Shown piece by piece: positions 27,290 through 36,776 of a DNA stretch of 38,324 nt; the stretch's first letter is position 1, and every line of letters starts with the position of its first letter. The DNA comes from an uncultured Spartobacteria bacterium (GTDB lineage Bacteria; Verrucomicrobiota; Verrucomicrobiia; Chthoniobacterales; UBA6821). Under the pieces are notes generated by a model that searched no databases, had not been told where the DNA came from, and worked only from the letters and a program-made list of their open reading frames with translations. Position numbers and translations under genes: made by a program. The stretch spans positions 1 through 38,324 of the forward strand of contig CAINEX010000135.1 in the NCBI GenBank assembly GCA_903847935.1. Direction: 5' to 3'.

Positions 27290-28837
27290 ATGAAAATCAA
27301 TTTCTACGCGAAGGGCCTTGCAATCGGTGTCGCATCATTATTTTTAATTGGTGGAGCCACAAAAGCTACTGCGACAGCACAGTCTGATCAGGTTGCGATT
27401 CAACTTGGGGCCATACAGTTGGGGTACATTGGACCGGTTACACAACTGACCAGTCAGCAGCAAGCAAATGCCCTCACGCAGGGTAATCTGGCCCTAGCGG
27501 CAACAACGGCTAATTACAGTTCGAGTGTTTCTGGTGGGAAGTTTGTTGCCAATGCAACTTGTCCCAATCCTCAGTCAGATTCCTTCCGTGGACAGTTGTA
27601 CACGGCAACAGTCAATGCCCTCCAGTACCCTGTGACGAACCTCTCTGGGATTTCGAAGCTTACAGTCACTTATGCCAACGGAAAAACAACGACTGTTACT
27701 GCCTCTCTGAGCCCAACATTGACAACGCCGGATTTGGTAGAGCAAGTTTCCACGGCAAAGGTTCCTAACTATGGTTCAGCATTTGCGTCGAATGCCGTGT
27801 CAGCAAGTCTTGCGTATACGACAAACACATACGGAATAGTTTTCCCTGTTTGGGGAGCGCAGCCATCCTCGGCCAACGTCACCAAGTATGCGACCAATTC
27901 TTATGCGCTCAACGTCAAGACAGAAAGTGCGCAGCTTGCAACAGCAGGGAAAGCAGCTTCTGCAGCGATGACCGCAGCTCTGAAGGTCTACGCAACAGGA
28001 ACAGTCAACTGGGCAGCTTACCCCAAGACAGGAGTTCCTACGAACGGTAGCTATCTCCCGAACTTTGGAACAACGACGATTAACTCGGGAACAAATGCAC
28101 AAAGCCCCAATCAAACTGGGCTTGCTGACGCAGCAGCAGCAGTTGCAGCAGAGTCGATCAATGCCTTGGGAGCCATCAATACAAACTCTTCTCTCATAAA
28201 TTCCGGTCTCTACGGAATCACGACATCCAATGCCACCTCGATCGCACAGGCGCTCACCAAGGCGGCCCTTGCTTTCCAGGCAACATCGACGAAAGCCATT
28301 TCCGGTGAAACTCATTATGCTTTGGGTGCCCTTGGGGCTGATGCCTTCGGAATACTGACCCAGACAGCTGGAAGCACAAATGCAATATGGGGTGGACAAG
28401 CTACCGGAGGATTGACCTCTATCCTCAATGGCCTGGTTAAGGGTATGGTCACAGCAGTAGGTGCTAGTAGCACGTCGAATGTGTCCGCTCTTATTGGAGG
28501 TGTTGCCCAAGGCTTCTACGCAGACTATCTGGCCACTTGCTACAACACATCTACAACACCAATTAGCCTAAATGCATTCCTTAGCAATAATGGAGCGACA
28601 ATTGCAGGGGCATTTAATGCGGCCGGCGTCAAAAACATTTCAACAGCAACGTACAACACGGATATATCGAATGCCTTTAATGGAGTTCACAATGCCGCTT
28701 ACAACAATGGAGTATCACTCTTGGCACCTAGTGCTTGGAATACCACATCCTTCCCGCTTGCAGGATATAATGGAGTGAACAAACTCGGTTATCTGAATGG
28801 TGTAGGTACTCCTGTTACCGATACTGTCGGACTGTAA
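27290..28837 (+). CDS. Secreted low-complexity Ala/Thr/Ser/Asn/Gly-rich protein of unknown function
   Basis: Signal peptide 'MKINFYAKGLAIGVASLFLIGGATKATATAQ'; 515 aa, almost no charged residues; followed by a terminator. Confidence 0.75.
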   Translation: MKINFYAKGLAIGVASLFLIGGATKATATAQSDQVAIQLGAIQLGYIGPVTQLTSQQQANALTQGNLALAATTANYSSSVSGGKFVANATCPNPQSDSFRGQLYTATVNALQYPVTNLSGISKLTVTYANGKTTTVTASLSPTLTTPDLVEQVSTAKVPNYGSAFASNAVSASLAYTTNTYGIVFPVWGAQPSSANVTKYATNSYALNVKTESAQLATAGKAASAAMTAALKVYATGTVNWAAYPKTGVPTNGSYLPNFGTTTINSGTNAQSPNQTGLADAAAAVAAESINALGAINTNSSLINSGLYGITTSNATSIAQALTKAALAFQATSTKAISGETHYALGALGADAFGILTQTAGSTNAIWGGQATGGLTSILNGLVKGMVTAVGASSTSNVSALIGGVAQGFYADYLATCYNTSTTPISLNAFLSNNGATIAGAFNAAGVKNISTATYNTDISNAFNGVHNAAYNNGVSLLAPSAWNTTSFPLAGYNGVNKLGYLNGVGTPVTDTVGL

Positions 28838-28863
28838 TTGTTCCAATTCATTAAGCTCTTAGA

Positions 28864-28896
28864 AAGGGCCCGGTTATTAACTGGGCTCTTTTTTAT
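28864..28896 (+). terminator. Rho-independent terminator
   Basis: aagggcccggtt-att-aactgggctctt (12-bp stem incl. 2 G:U) followed by ttttat, 27 nt after the 28837 stop. Confidence 0.85.
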
Positions 28897-29009
28897 AAGG
28901 GGGAGTACTCTCTCATCCTAAAAGCAAACAAGTTTAATAAAGTTTAGTTTTCATTGTTGTGATTCTTTAAAAGAGAGTAAATTATTCTCAGTTTTTCTAT
29001 AAAAAACTC

Positions 29010-31193
29010 ATGCAGTCATCTATTCAATCGACAGAAGGTGGAGCGGGCGAAATCAAGCTTCATTTACTTGACTACTGGAGAGTGATTCGAGTCAGGCTTC
29101 CCTTGATCATTCTTGTTTTTCTTCTTGTGGTGATCACTGTTGGAATCGGCACTTATCTCACACCCCGCCAGTATCAGTCTTCAGTCACAATGCAAGTGAA
29201 GGAGGATAACAATAAAATGCAAATCTTCGGTATGGATTCGTCGCAACATTACGATCCTCGATTTTCGACAACTCAGTTTCAGATCATCCAGCGGAAAGAA
29301 ATTCTCTATCCTGTCATCGATGCGATGAAGTTGATGCAGAAGTGGGATCTAAGCTCCAGAGATGTTGCTTATCTGAAGTTGCGATCGATGCTCACCATTT
29401 CCGAAGTACGTAATACCGACCTGATTCAGATATCCGTGATGGACGAGGATCGTCAAGAGGCTGCTGATCTCGCCAACACTATAGCCGTTGAATACCAGAA
29501 GAAACGTATCGACGAACAGCAGGGATGGGTTGCCAGGTCGCTTGTTCAATTGGAGGATGAGGTCAACAAACAACGTAAAAAGACCGAGGATCTTCGTGAC
29601 GAGATGGCACGCATCCGATTGGAGTCAAAAATTAATGACTTAAATCCAGAAAGCATGGAAGACACGCGAATGTCCGAGGAAAATATTCTGATTGCTGATG
29701 AGACCACGGTGAATGACATGCGTCTTAAGGTCGCCTCACTGCAATCGAAGGCTCAGCAGATCGGGATGATGACTGATGACCAGATCATGCGCAGCCTTAA
29801 GACATTCGAGATGGATGACCCTACTATTTCCCAGATTCTTCCCCAGTATGAGGCAAGCGTCTCGGAGGAGGCTCACATGCTGAATTCAGGGCTTGGACCC
29901 AACCACCCATCGGTTAAGTCTCTTCAGGCGAAAAAAGGTGTCTATGCCCAGCAGTTGAAGGATCAAATTGCTGTCTTGCGGCAGTCTGTGAAGGCAAATC
30001 TGGAGATTTCCCAAAAATCACTTCAGGCGATGGAGCTAAAATTGACTGAAGCAAAAACAGGCCAGCAGGATGCTAAAACAAACGCCATCCGTTACCAAGA
30101 AGCTAAAAATAGCTACCTCAAGGCTAAAAAGATCCTAGAGTCTGCCGAAACCCGTTACTCAACGGAGGCCATGCAAAGGACGATGCCTCAAAGTCCTGCC
30201 ACCATTTGGGAGAAGGCTGAAGTGTCGGATTTTCCTGCAAAACCGAAGGTAGCACAAAATATGATTATTGCCGTGGCTGTCGGCTTAGCTCTCGGTGTTG
30301 GCATGGCCTTTCTCATCGAATATTTAGACACGAGTGTTAAAACCATGCACGACATTGAATCGGCGCTCGGCATCCAAGTCCTTGCTATTATCCCCAAGGA
30401 TGTTGCCTTGCTCAAAGATGCTCCCTCGGACTGCCCCGATGCCGAGGGATATCGAATTCTTAGGACGAATATAGAGTTCAATCGTAAATCACCAAATGCC
30501 AATACGTTAACGCTTGTTAGTGGAGGACCCGGTGAGGGAAAATCAACCACCATGAACAACCTTGCTTTCACTTTTGCCAAAGGTGGTTACAGAACGCTTA
30601 TCGTGGATGCGGATTTACGACGCCCTTCTCAACACCGATTATTTGGGTTTCAAAATGATAAGGGGTTGACTGATTTCCTCACGCAGAACATTCCCTTTGA
30701 ACCTTTAATCCATCCGACTGAGGTCGAGAATCTTTTCTTAATGCCTAGCGGTAGGCTTCCAATCGATGCGGTAGGCATTCTTAACTCTCAACGAATGATT
30801 GACCTCATTGAGGCGACTAAAGCGGCTTACGACATCGTGTTTTTTGATTCACCTCCGATTCTGGGTGTGAGCGATGCATCGGTGATTGCTAGCTCCGTCG
30901 ATCTGACCCTAGTGGTTGTGCAGCATCGACGTTTTCCTCGAGCCATGCTTGTTCGAGTGAAGCAAGCTCTTGTTAATGTTGGCGCCAACATTATTGGATG
31001 TATCCTGAATAACACCGATACTCGTAATGACGAGTATTACGAGTATTATACCAGTTACTATAGCTATTATCAGCCTAAATCATTGGCGAAGGCTTCAGCT
31101 AGTAATGTAACCCCAATAGGCATTGAGGAATTAATAAAAGAGAATAAAACAGATGTGGCCGAGACTGATGCTCGAGCTCGTGGTGAATACTGA
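29010..31193 (+). CDS. Polysaccharide biosynthesis tyrosine autokinase (Wzc/BY-kinase type)
   Basis: N-terminal Wzz domain, coiled coil, second TM, then 'SGGPGEGKSTTMNNLAF' Walker A, 'LIVDADLRRPSQHRLFG' Walker A', 'YDIVFFDSPP' Walker B, Tyr tract. Confidence 0.92.
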   Translation: MQSSIQSTEGGAGEIKLHLLDYWRVIRVRLPLIILVFLLVVITVGIGTYLTPRQYQSSVTMQVKEDNNKMQIFGMDSSQHYDPRFSTTQFQIIQRKEILYPVIDAMKLMQKWDLSSRDVAYLKLRSMLTISEVRNTDLIQISVMDEDRQEAADLANTIAVEYQKKRIDEQQGWVARSLVQLEDEVNKQRKKTEDLRDEMARIRLESKINDLNPESMEDTRMSEENILIADETTVNDMRLKVASLQSKAQQIGMMTDDQIMRSLKTFEMDDPTISQILPQYEASVSEEAHMLNSGLGPNHPSVKSLQAKKGVYAQQLKDQIAVLRQSVKANLEISQKSLQAMELKLTEAKTGQQDAKTNAIRYQEAKNSYLKAKKILESAETRYSTEAMQRTMPQSPATIWEKAEVSDFPAKPKVAQNMIIAVAVGLALGVGMAFLIEYLDTSVKTMHDIESALGIQVLAIIPKDVALLKDAPSDCPDAEGYRILRTNIEFNRKSPNANTLTLVSGGPGEGKSTTMNNLAFTFAKGGYRTLIVDADLRRPSQHRLFGFQNDKGLTDFLTQNIPFEPLIHPTEVENLFLMPSGRLPIDAVGILNSQRMIDLIEATKAAYDIVFFDSPPILGVSDASVIASSVDLTLVVVQHRRFPRAMLVRVKQALVNVGANIIGCILNNTDTRNDEYYEYYTSYYSYYQPKSLAKASASNVTPIGIEELIKENKTDVAETDARARGEY

Positions 31194-31210
31194 AAGTCAC
31201 TTTTAGAAAC

Positions 31211-31771
31211 ATGAAATTCCTTATGCGCCTCTTTTTTGTATGTATATTAATTACTTTTGGAAATGAGTTTGTGCACGCCGATGATGTGCCCCTTCGTTCC
31301 GGTGATCAGTTGACAATCCGCCTCGCTGGTGTGCCGGTTGAGGACGGGGCCCAAGTCTCGGGGACTTATACAGTTGATGGCTCGGGTAACATCAATCTTC
31401 CTTATATTGGGAAAATCCGTGCCTCTGAACTCAAACAGGCTGAGGTCCAGAGCAACATTGAAAATGCCTATAAATCAAGTGGTATCTATACTACGCCCAT
31501 TGTGACGGTTTCAGTTCAGTTTGATCGACTTGTGGATGTGGAAGGTGATGTGAAAATGCCTCAACGTGTTCGCTACACTCCCGATTTGACACTTCTTGGA
31601 GCTATCGCCGCAACCGGTGGCTTCACCGACTATGCGGACGAATCAAAAGTCAGTATTCTAAGAGGTGGAAAAAGAGTTTTCGTGGATGTGAAAAAAGTTC
31701 GCAAGAGCACGGTGCCTGATCCCTCACTGCAACCCGGTGATAAAGTCTCGGTACCCAGAAGTTTTTGGTAG
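31211..31771 (+). CDS. Short Wza-like polysaccharide export protein (Poly_export + SLBB)
   Basis: Signal peptide; 'LRSGDQLTIRLAGVP...YTVDGSGNINLPYIGKIRASELKQAEVQSNIENAY...VDVEGDVKMPQRVRYTPDLTLLGAIAATGGFTDYADESKVSILRGGKR...LQPGDKVSVPRSFW'. Confidence 0.9.
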   Translation: MKFLMRLFFVCILITFGNEFVHADDVPLRSGDQLTIRLAGVPVEDGAQVSGTYTVDGSGNINLPYIGKIRASELKQAEVQSNIENAYKSSGIYTTPIVTVSVQFDRLVDVEGDVKMPQRVRYTPDLTLLGAIAATGGFTDYADESKVSILRGGKRVFVDVKKVRKSTVPDPSLQPGDKVSVPRSFW

Positions 31772-31843
31772 AACATTCTATGATTTCGGCGTGAAGTTCC
31801 AACGCCCAAATAAGAATTTGTATTTTTTATGATGGATAGCTGA

Positions 31844-33109
31844 TCACTTTTGATTGGACTCTAGTTCTGCCACCTGCTGGACATCCTTGTCTCCTCGACC
31901 CGAGAGATTCACGACGATCAATTCATGACGCTCCATGGTCGGAGCAACCTTGATGACTTCGGCGATGGCATGTGCCGTCTCCAGTGCTGGAATGATACCC
32001 TCTAAAGAAGAGAGCTTATGAAAAGCTACCAAGGCTTCGTCATCAGTAGCGTAGGAGTAATCAACTCTGCCGGCGTCTCGAAGGAAGCTGTGCTCGGGTC
32101 CCACAGCTGCATAGTCGAGTCCGGCTGAGACAGAGTGGGTCAGTTCGATCTGACCGTCCCCATCGGCCAAAAGCCAAGTCTTTGTGCCTTGAAGAACCCC
32201 CAGTTTCCCGCCTTGAAACCTTGCGGCATGCCGGCCCCGGATGATCCCATCACCACCGGCTTCGACACCCGTCATGCGCACCTGCTCGTCATTAAGAAAC
32301 GCATAGAAGAGACCGATGGCATTGCTACCCCCTCCGACACAGGCCACCAGCAGGTCTGGCAGGCGTTCTTCACGCTGGAGAATCTGCCTTCTGGCCTCAT
32401 CACCAATGATCCGGTGGAAATCTCGCACGATCATCGGATAGGGATGAGCCCCCAGTGCGGAGCCAAGAATATAATGTGTTTCGCGCACATTGGTCACCCA
32501 GTCCCTCATTGCCTCGTTGATGGCCTCCTTGAGCGTTGCCTGCCCGGCGGTCACTCCGACAACCTCTGCTCCCAGAAAGCGCATTCGTGCCACGTTGAGG
32601 GCCTGACGTTGCATGTCGACTGCGCCCATGTAGATCCTGCATTGAAAGCCAAAACGGGCCGCCGCTGTTGCCGTGGCCACGCCGTGTTGGCCTGCCCCTG
32701 TCTCCGCAATGATACGTTTTTTACCCATTCGGCGGGCCAGAAGGATTTGGCCGAGCGCGTTATTGATCTTATGGGCCCCCGTGTGGAGGAGATCCTCTCG
32801 CTTTAGATAGATCTTAGCGCCTCCAAGCTCCTTGGTAAGGCGTTCCGCAAAATATAGGGGGGTTGGTCGTCCGACAAATTCCTGTAAAAGGGAGGCAAGT
32901 TCATTGCGGAAGGAGAGATCCTTTCGCGCAGCTTCATACTGGTGCTCCAGTTCGAGCAACGCCGTCATCAGAGTTTCTGGCACAAAACGGCCCCCATACG
33001 GACCAAAGTGTCCATATTGGTCGGGAAAACTTGTGAGATTGCTCTCCAGATTGTTCGGTGAACTGATTTTTAAATTGGTCATTTCAGGTGCTGTGATAGC
33101 CAGCCTCAA
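31844..33109 (-). CDS. trpB: Tryptophan synthase beta chain
   Basis: '[20 protein letters not shown]', '[20 protein letters not shown]', '[20 protein letters not shown]', '[17 protein letters not shown]'. Confidence 0.97.
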   Translation of the reverse strand: MRLAITAPEMTNLKISSPNNLESNLTSFPDQYGHFGPYGGRFVPETLMTALLELEHQYEAARKDLSFRNELASLLQEFVGRPTPLYFAERLTKELGGAKIYLKREDLLHTGAHKINNALGQILLARRMGKKRIIAETGAGQHGVATATAAARFGFQCRIYMGAVDMQRQALNVARMRFLGAEVVGVTAGQATLKEAINEAMRDWVTNVRETHYILGSALGAHPYPMIVRDFHRIIGDEARRQILQREERLPDLLVACVGGGSNAIGLFYAFLNDEQVRMTGVEAGGDGIIRGRHAARFQGGKLGVLQGTKTWLLADGDGQIELTHSVSAGLDYAAVGPEHSFLRDAGRVDYSYATDDEALVAFHKLSSLEGIIPALETAHAIAEVIKVAPTMERHELIVVNLSGRGDKDVQQVAELESNQK

Positions 33110-33112
33110 GGA

Positions 33113-34108
33113 CTATGACTTGTTCGCTGTTTCGCGGCAACCGCTCATCGAAGGGATCTTCCCGATGATTTTCCGGATGGGTGATGGCATCGGCAGAAAT
33201 AAGAGTTCAGCAGCGCTGAATCCCCGGAGTCGGCTTGGCACTCCCCCCTCCACCTTGTGAACCTTCATCGTGACACTGTAGCGGGTGATGGGGTAGGTAA
33301 TCTGGGCAATCGACCTTCCGACAGGCTTCACATTCCCGAGTTCGGGAAGAATCCAGAGTCCCTCCCAGCGCGGCCCTCGCGACTGTTCAAGATAAAGTAG
33401 CCCCTCACGCTGGAAGCATGCGCGGTACTCGACGAGTTTCGTTGTGACCGAGCGGGGTGACTTTTTTGGAAGTCTTGCAGGATCGATTGCCCTGCAGGTT
33501 TTTTGGAGCGGGCATGTTGTGCATTCGGGTAAGCCCGCAGTGCAGATCGTTGCTCCCAAGTCCATCAGCGCTGAAGCGAAAGTCCGGGACTCGGAGTGAG
33601 GGAAGAACTTTTTTGCGATGGCATTAATGCCCGCTTTGCCAAGGGATGTGTCGATGGGATCGTTCATGTTGCTCCAGCGTGACAGCACGCGGGTGATATT
33701 CGTGTCGAGAACGATAGCTGGCATGTCATGTGCAAAGGCCATAATCGCCGCTGCTGTATAGGGGCCTATGCCGGGAAGTTTGATGAGGGTTTCTAAATCT
33801 TTTGGAATGACACCATCGTGATCCGTAACGATAACCTTTGCTGCCCCGTGAAGTCTGCGGGCGCGTGAATAGTAGCCGAGTCCTTCCCATGCCGACAAAA
33901 TCTCCTGTTCCTCCGCAAAGGCGAGATCACGAATGGAGGGGAAATGTTCCATCCAAGCACGGAAGCGGGGAATGACTGTGGTCACCGTGGTCTGTTGAAG
34001 CATGAATTCCGAAACGAGCACGGCATAGGGTGAGTGATTCAAGCGCCAGGGCAGACTTTTTCTCCCGTGAACGGAGTGCCATTCCAAGAGAGCCTTACGT
34101 GCCTTCAT
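33113..34108 (-). CDS. mutY: A/G-specific adenine glycosylase
   Basis: 'LPWRLNHSPYAVLVSEFMLQQTTVTTVIPRF', HhH 'KLPGIGPYTAAAIMAFA', FeS Cys cluster 'CTAGLPECTTCPLQKTC'. Confidence 0.94.
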   Translation of the reverse strand: MKARKALLEWHSVHGRKSLPWRLNHSPYAVLVSEFMLQQTTVTTVIPRFRAWMEHFPSIRDLAFAEEQEILSAWEGLGYYSRARRLHGAAKVIVTDHDGVIPKDLETLIKLPGIGPYTAAAIMAFAHDMPAIVLDTNITRVLSRWSNMNDPIDTSLGKAGINAIAKKFFPHSESRTFASALMDLGATICTAGLPECTTCPLQKTCRAIDPARLPKKSPRSVTTKLVEYRACFQREGLLYLEQSRGPRWEGLWILPELGNVKPVGRSIAQITYPITRYSVTMKVHKVEGGVPSRLRGFSAAELLFLPMPSPIRKIIGKIPSMSGCRETANKS

Positions 34109-34222
34109 GATGGTGCCAATACTTAAAAAATCGACACTGTGGGATGGGTTCTTCTGCTTGTCCACAGTAGCCTCGTAGGGCACCGTGATGAAAACCGCAA
34201 GTCGCCACAACGTTTCGACCAG

Positions 34223-35149
34223 ATGCCACCGATTCATTCCCAGACGTATCCCTTGACCCTGGATCAGGCGGAGAAGCTCCGCCGACTTCTTCTGGAACGT
34301 GGTTTCAGCTTTGTCGAAAAGCCCTACACGCTCTTTGCGGGAAGCAAGGAGAAGCTGAGCATCGCCGTTTATGAAAAGGGTCCGAAGGTTCTTCTGCAGG
34401 GTAGGGGGCTTGAGGATTTCATTACCTTTGTGATGGAGCCGGAGATTCTTGGTGAAGCCCGTCTTGGCTACGAGGAAGTCAACTCACCTGATCAGTTTAA
34501 TCCCCATTTCGGTGTCGATGAGAGTGGAAAGGGGGACCTTTTGGGACCCTTGGTGATCGCCGGTGTGTTCGTTGACGCGGATCTGGCGCGCAAACTCCGG
34601 GACGCCGGGATCAGGGACAGCAAGGGGATCGGTACAGACAAAAAGATCAGAGAACTTGCCGAGGTGATCCGCAGGTCTGGAGCCCCCTCCGAGGTGATTG
34701 TGATCGGACCGGAAAAGTACAATCAGCTTTACGGGTCGATCGGTAATCTTAATCGACTCCTTGCCTGGGGCCACGCGCGGATCATCGAGAATCTCTGCAT
34801 CCGGGTTCCCTCCTGCCCCCGCGCACTTTCCGACAAGTTTGCCGATGCGCGGATCCTTCAGAAGGCCCTGCTTGAAAATGGGCGCAAGCTCCAACTTGAT
34901 CAGCGAACGAAGGCCGAAAGCGACTATGCCGTGGCTGCGGCCTCGATCCTTGCTCGAGAGGGTTTCATTGATTGGCTAGAAAGGCATGGGAAGGAACTGG
35001 GGATCACCCTACCCAAGGGAGTCTCTTCCAAGGTTAAGGGTGCCGCCATTGAGGTTATCAGGATGTACGGGCCTGGCATGCTCAACAAAGTGGCCAAAAT
35101 GCATTTCAAAACCGCCACCGAGGTGCTCTCTGCGGCGGGTATGAAGTAA
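34223..35149 (+). CDS. rnhC: Ribonuclease HIII
   Basis: 'HFGVDESGKGDLLGPLVIAGVFVD', 'GIRDSKGIGTDKKI', 'AKAESDYAVAAASILARE'-like; N-terminal TBP-like domain. Confidence 0.92.
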   Translation: MPPIHSQTYPLTLDQAEKLRRLLLERGFSFVEKPYTLFAGSKEKLSIAVYEKGPKVLLQGRGLEDFITFVMEPEILGEARLGYEEVNSPDQFNPHFGVDESGKGDLLGPLVIAGVFVDADLARKLRDAGIRDSKGIGTDKKIRELAEVIRRSGAPSEVIVIGPEKYNQLYGSIGNLNRLLAWGHARIIENLCIRVPSCPRALSDKFADARILQKALLENGRKLQLDQRTKAESDYAVAAASILAREGFIDWLERHGKELGITLPKGVSSKVKGAAIEVIRMYGPGMLNKVAKMHFKTATEVLSAAGMK

Positions 35150-35180
35150 CCTCCGATTCTTGTTTCCCTTGGAGCATTCA

Positions 35181-36776
35181 ATGAACGCAACAGCAAGGAA
35201 TCGTATGGTAGGTTGGATTGCCTCCACGCTCTTGGTTGAAGGGGCGATTCTTTTGCTTGCGACCCTGCTACGACTCTGGGCCCTTGATCTGAAACCCGCA
35301 CACTTCGATGAGGGCATTAACGGATGGTTTGTGGATCAGATGAGGGATAGCGGCTTCTATCGATACGACCCCGAGAATTACCATGGGCCGCTTTACTTCT
35401 ATGTGCTGTTTGTATCTCTCTCCCTGCTCGGCAGAAATCTTTGGGCACTGAGGCTTCCAGCTGTGCTCTCCAGCATTGCCTCGGTTTGGATGGCTTTGAG
35501 GTTTGACCGTTTCATTGGGATCACTGCGGCTCGGTTGGGGGCATTTGCATTGGCTGTTTCTCCAGCTGCCGTTTTTTATGGCCGCTATGCCATCCATGAG
35601 TCGATGTTCGTCCTGGCACTGATGATCACGATATCGGGCGTGATGGGTTTATGGCAGAGCGGTGATAAACGAGATCTGGCGGTGATGATGACCGGGGGCA
35701 CCCTTCTCCTTCTGCTCAAGGAGACTGCTGCCATCCATCTAGGATGTCTCGTGTTGGCTGGCTTTTGCCTTCACCTCTTGCAAAAGACAATCCTGTCGGA
35801 TCCGGTGATGCCGCCTGCCAAACCTTGCTGGGGGCGGACGGATCTCTTCTGGTGCCTGGGAACCTCACTCCTCACGCTCCTCTTTTTCTACTCCGGAACA
35901 TTTCTTAACTGGGGGGGGATTCCTGATTTCGGACGGGCCTACCTGAAGTGGTTCCATACCGGAACTGGCGCAGGAGGACATGTGAAGGCCGAGTATCAGG
36001 TAGGGCCCTTCAACTATTACTGGCTAGCCCTCATGGGTCGATACGAGTGGCCCTCACTAATTGGGTTAATTTATGCGGTGCGCCTTGCGCTGCCTTCGCC
36101 ACCCCTCCAACGATTTCTTGCCCTCTACGGGGTCGGAGTCCTGCTTGTTTATTCTTACGTTCCCTACAAGACCCCTTGGTGTATCATTTCCATTCTTTGG
36201 CCCTTATGCCTCCTCTTTGGAGGTGCAGTCGCCGAGACATGGCGACGATTCGATCGGCTCAGGCCATGTGCCGTGATCGTTGTGGCAGGCATACTGGTTG
36301 TGACGCTTGCTAAGGCTGTCACACTGAATTTTAGTCATTTTGCCGACCCTTCGGAGCCCTATGTCTATGTGCAGACTTTACCCGAGATCTCGGTGCTTAC
36401 CGAGCCAGTGCTCCGGATTGCCAAGCATGATCCCAGAGGTCATTCCATGAGCGGTGAGATCATCCTGGAAAGTTATTACCCCTTGCCATGGATTTTCGGC
36501 GATTTCAACCGTATCGGTTATTATGGAAAGAATAATCTCCCTGCCGCTTTGGATGGGGATTTTATCGTTGCATTGACCTCCCAGCAGAAGTTGATCGAGG
36601 AGCGCATCAAGGGGCCTTATTTTCGGAGACGTTTCCATCTTCGTGACTCGATGGAGGAGTGCACGGTCTGGTTTCGTGAGTCCCTCTTCAACGATTGGTT
36701 TCATGAAGTTGGTCACGGTAAACCCGACCGAGTTGATTCCCTTAAAGATAAAAACGGAATAAAAACCGCTTCATGA
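35181..36776 (+). CDS. GT39-like membrane protein (TIGR03663 / Agl23-like family)
   Basis: 'LLRLWALDLKPAHFDEGINGWFVDQMRDSGFYRYDPENYHGPLYFYVLFVSLSLLGRNLWALRLPAVL', multi-TM. Confidence 0.8.
   Translation: MNATARNRMVGWIASTLLVEGAILLLATLLRLWALDLKPAHFDEGINGWFVDQMRDSGFYRYDPENYHGPLYFYVLFVSLSLLGRNLWALRLPAVLSSIASVWMALRFDRFIGITAARLGAFALAVSPAAVFYGRYAIHESMFVLALMITISGVMGLWQSGDKRDLAVMMTGGTLLLLLKETAAIHLGCLVLAGFCLHLLQKTILSDPVMPPAKPCWGRTDLFWCLGTSLLTLLFFYSGTFLNWGGIPDFGRAYLKWFHTGTGAGGHVKAEYQVGPFNYYWLALMGRYEWPSLIGLIYAVRLALPSPPLQRFLALYGVGVLLVYSYVPYKTPWCIISILWPLCLLFGGAVAETWRRFDRLRPCAVIVVAGILVVTLAKAVTLNFSHFADPSEPYVYVQTLPEISVLTEPVLRIAKHDPRGHSMSGEIILESYYPLPWIFGDFNRIGYYGKNNLPAALDGDFIVALTSQQKLIEERIKGPYFRRRFHLRDSMEECTVWFRESLFNDWFHEVGHGKPDRVDSLKDKNGIKTAS

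Noticed and set aside
27800-28510. 236 aa Cys/Ser/Arg-rich minus-strand ORF
   Set aside because: Antisense of the low-complexity secreted protein; Cys/Arg richness is explained by reverse-complemented Ala/Thr/Ser codons.
32135-32806. 223 aa plus-strand ORF opposite trpB
   Set aside because: Antisense shadow of trpB.
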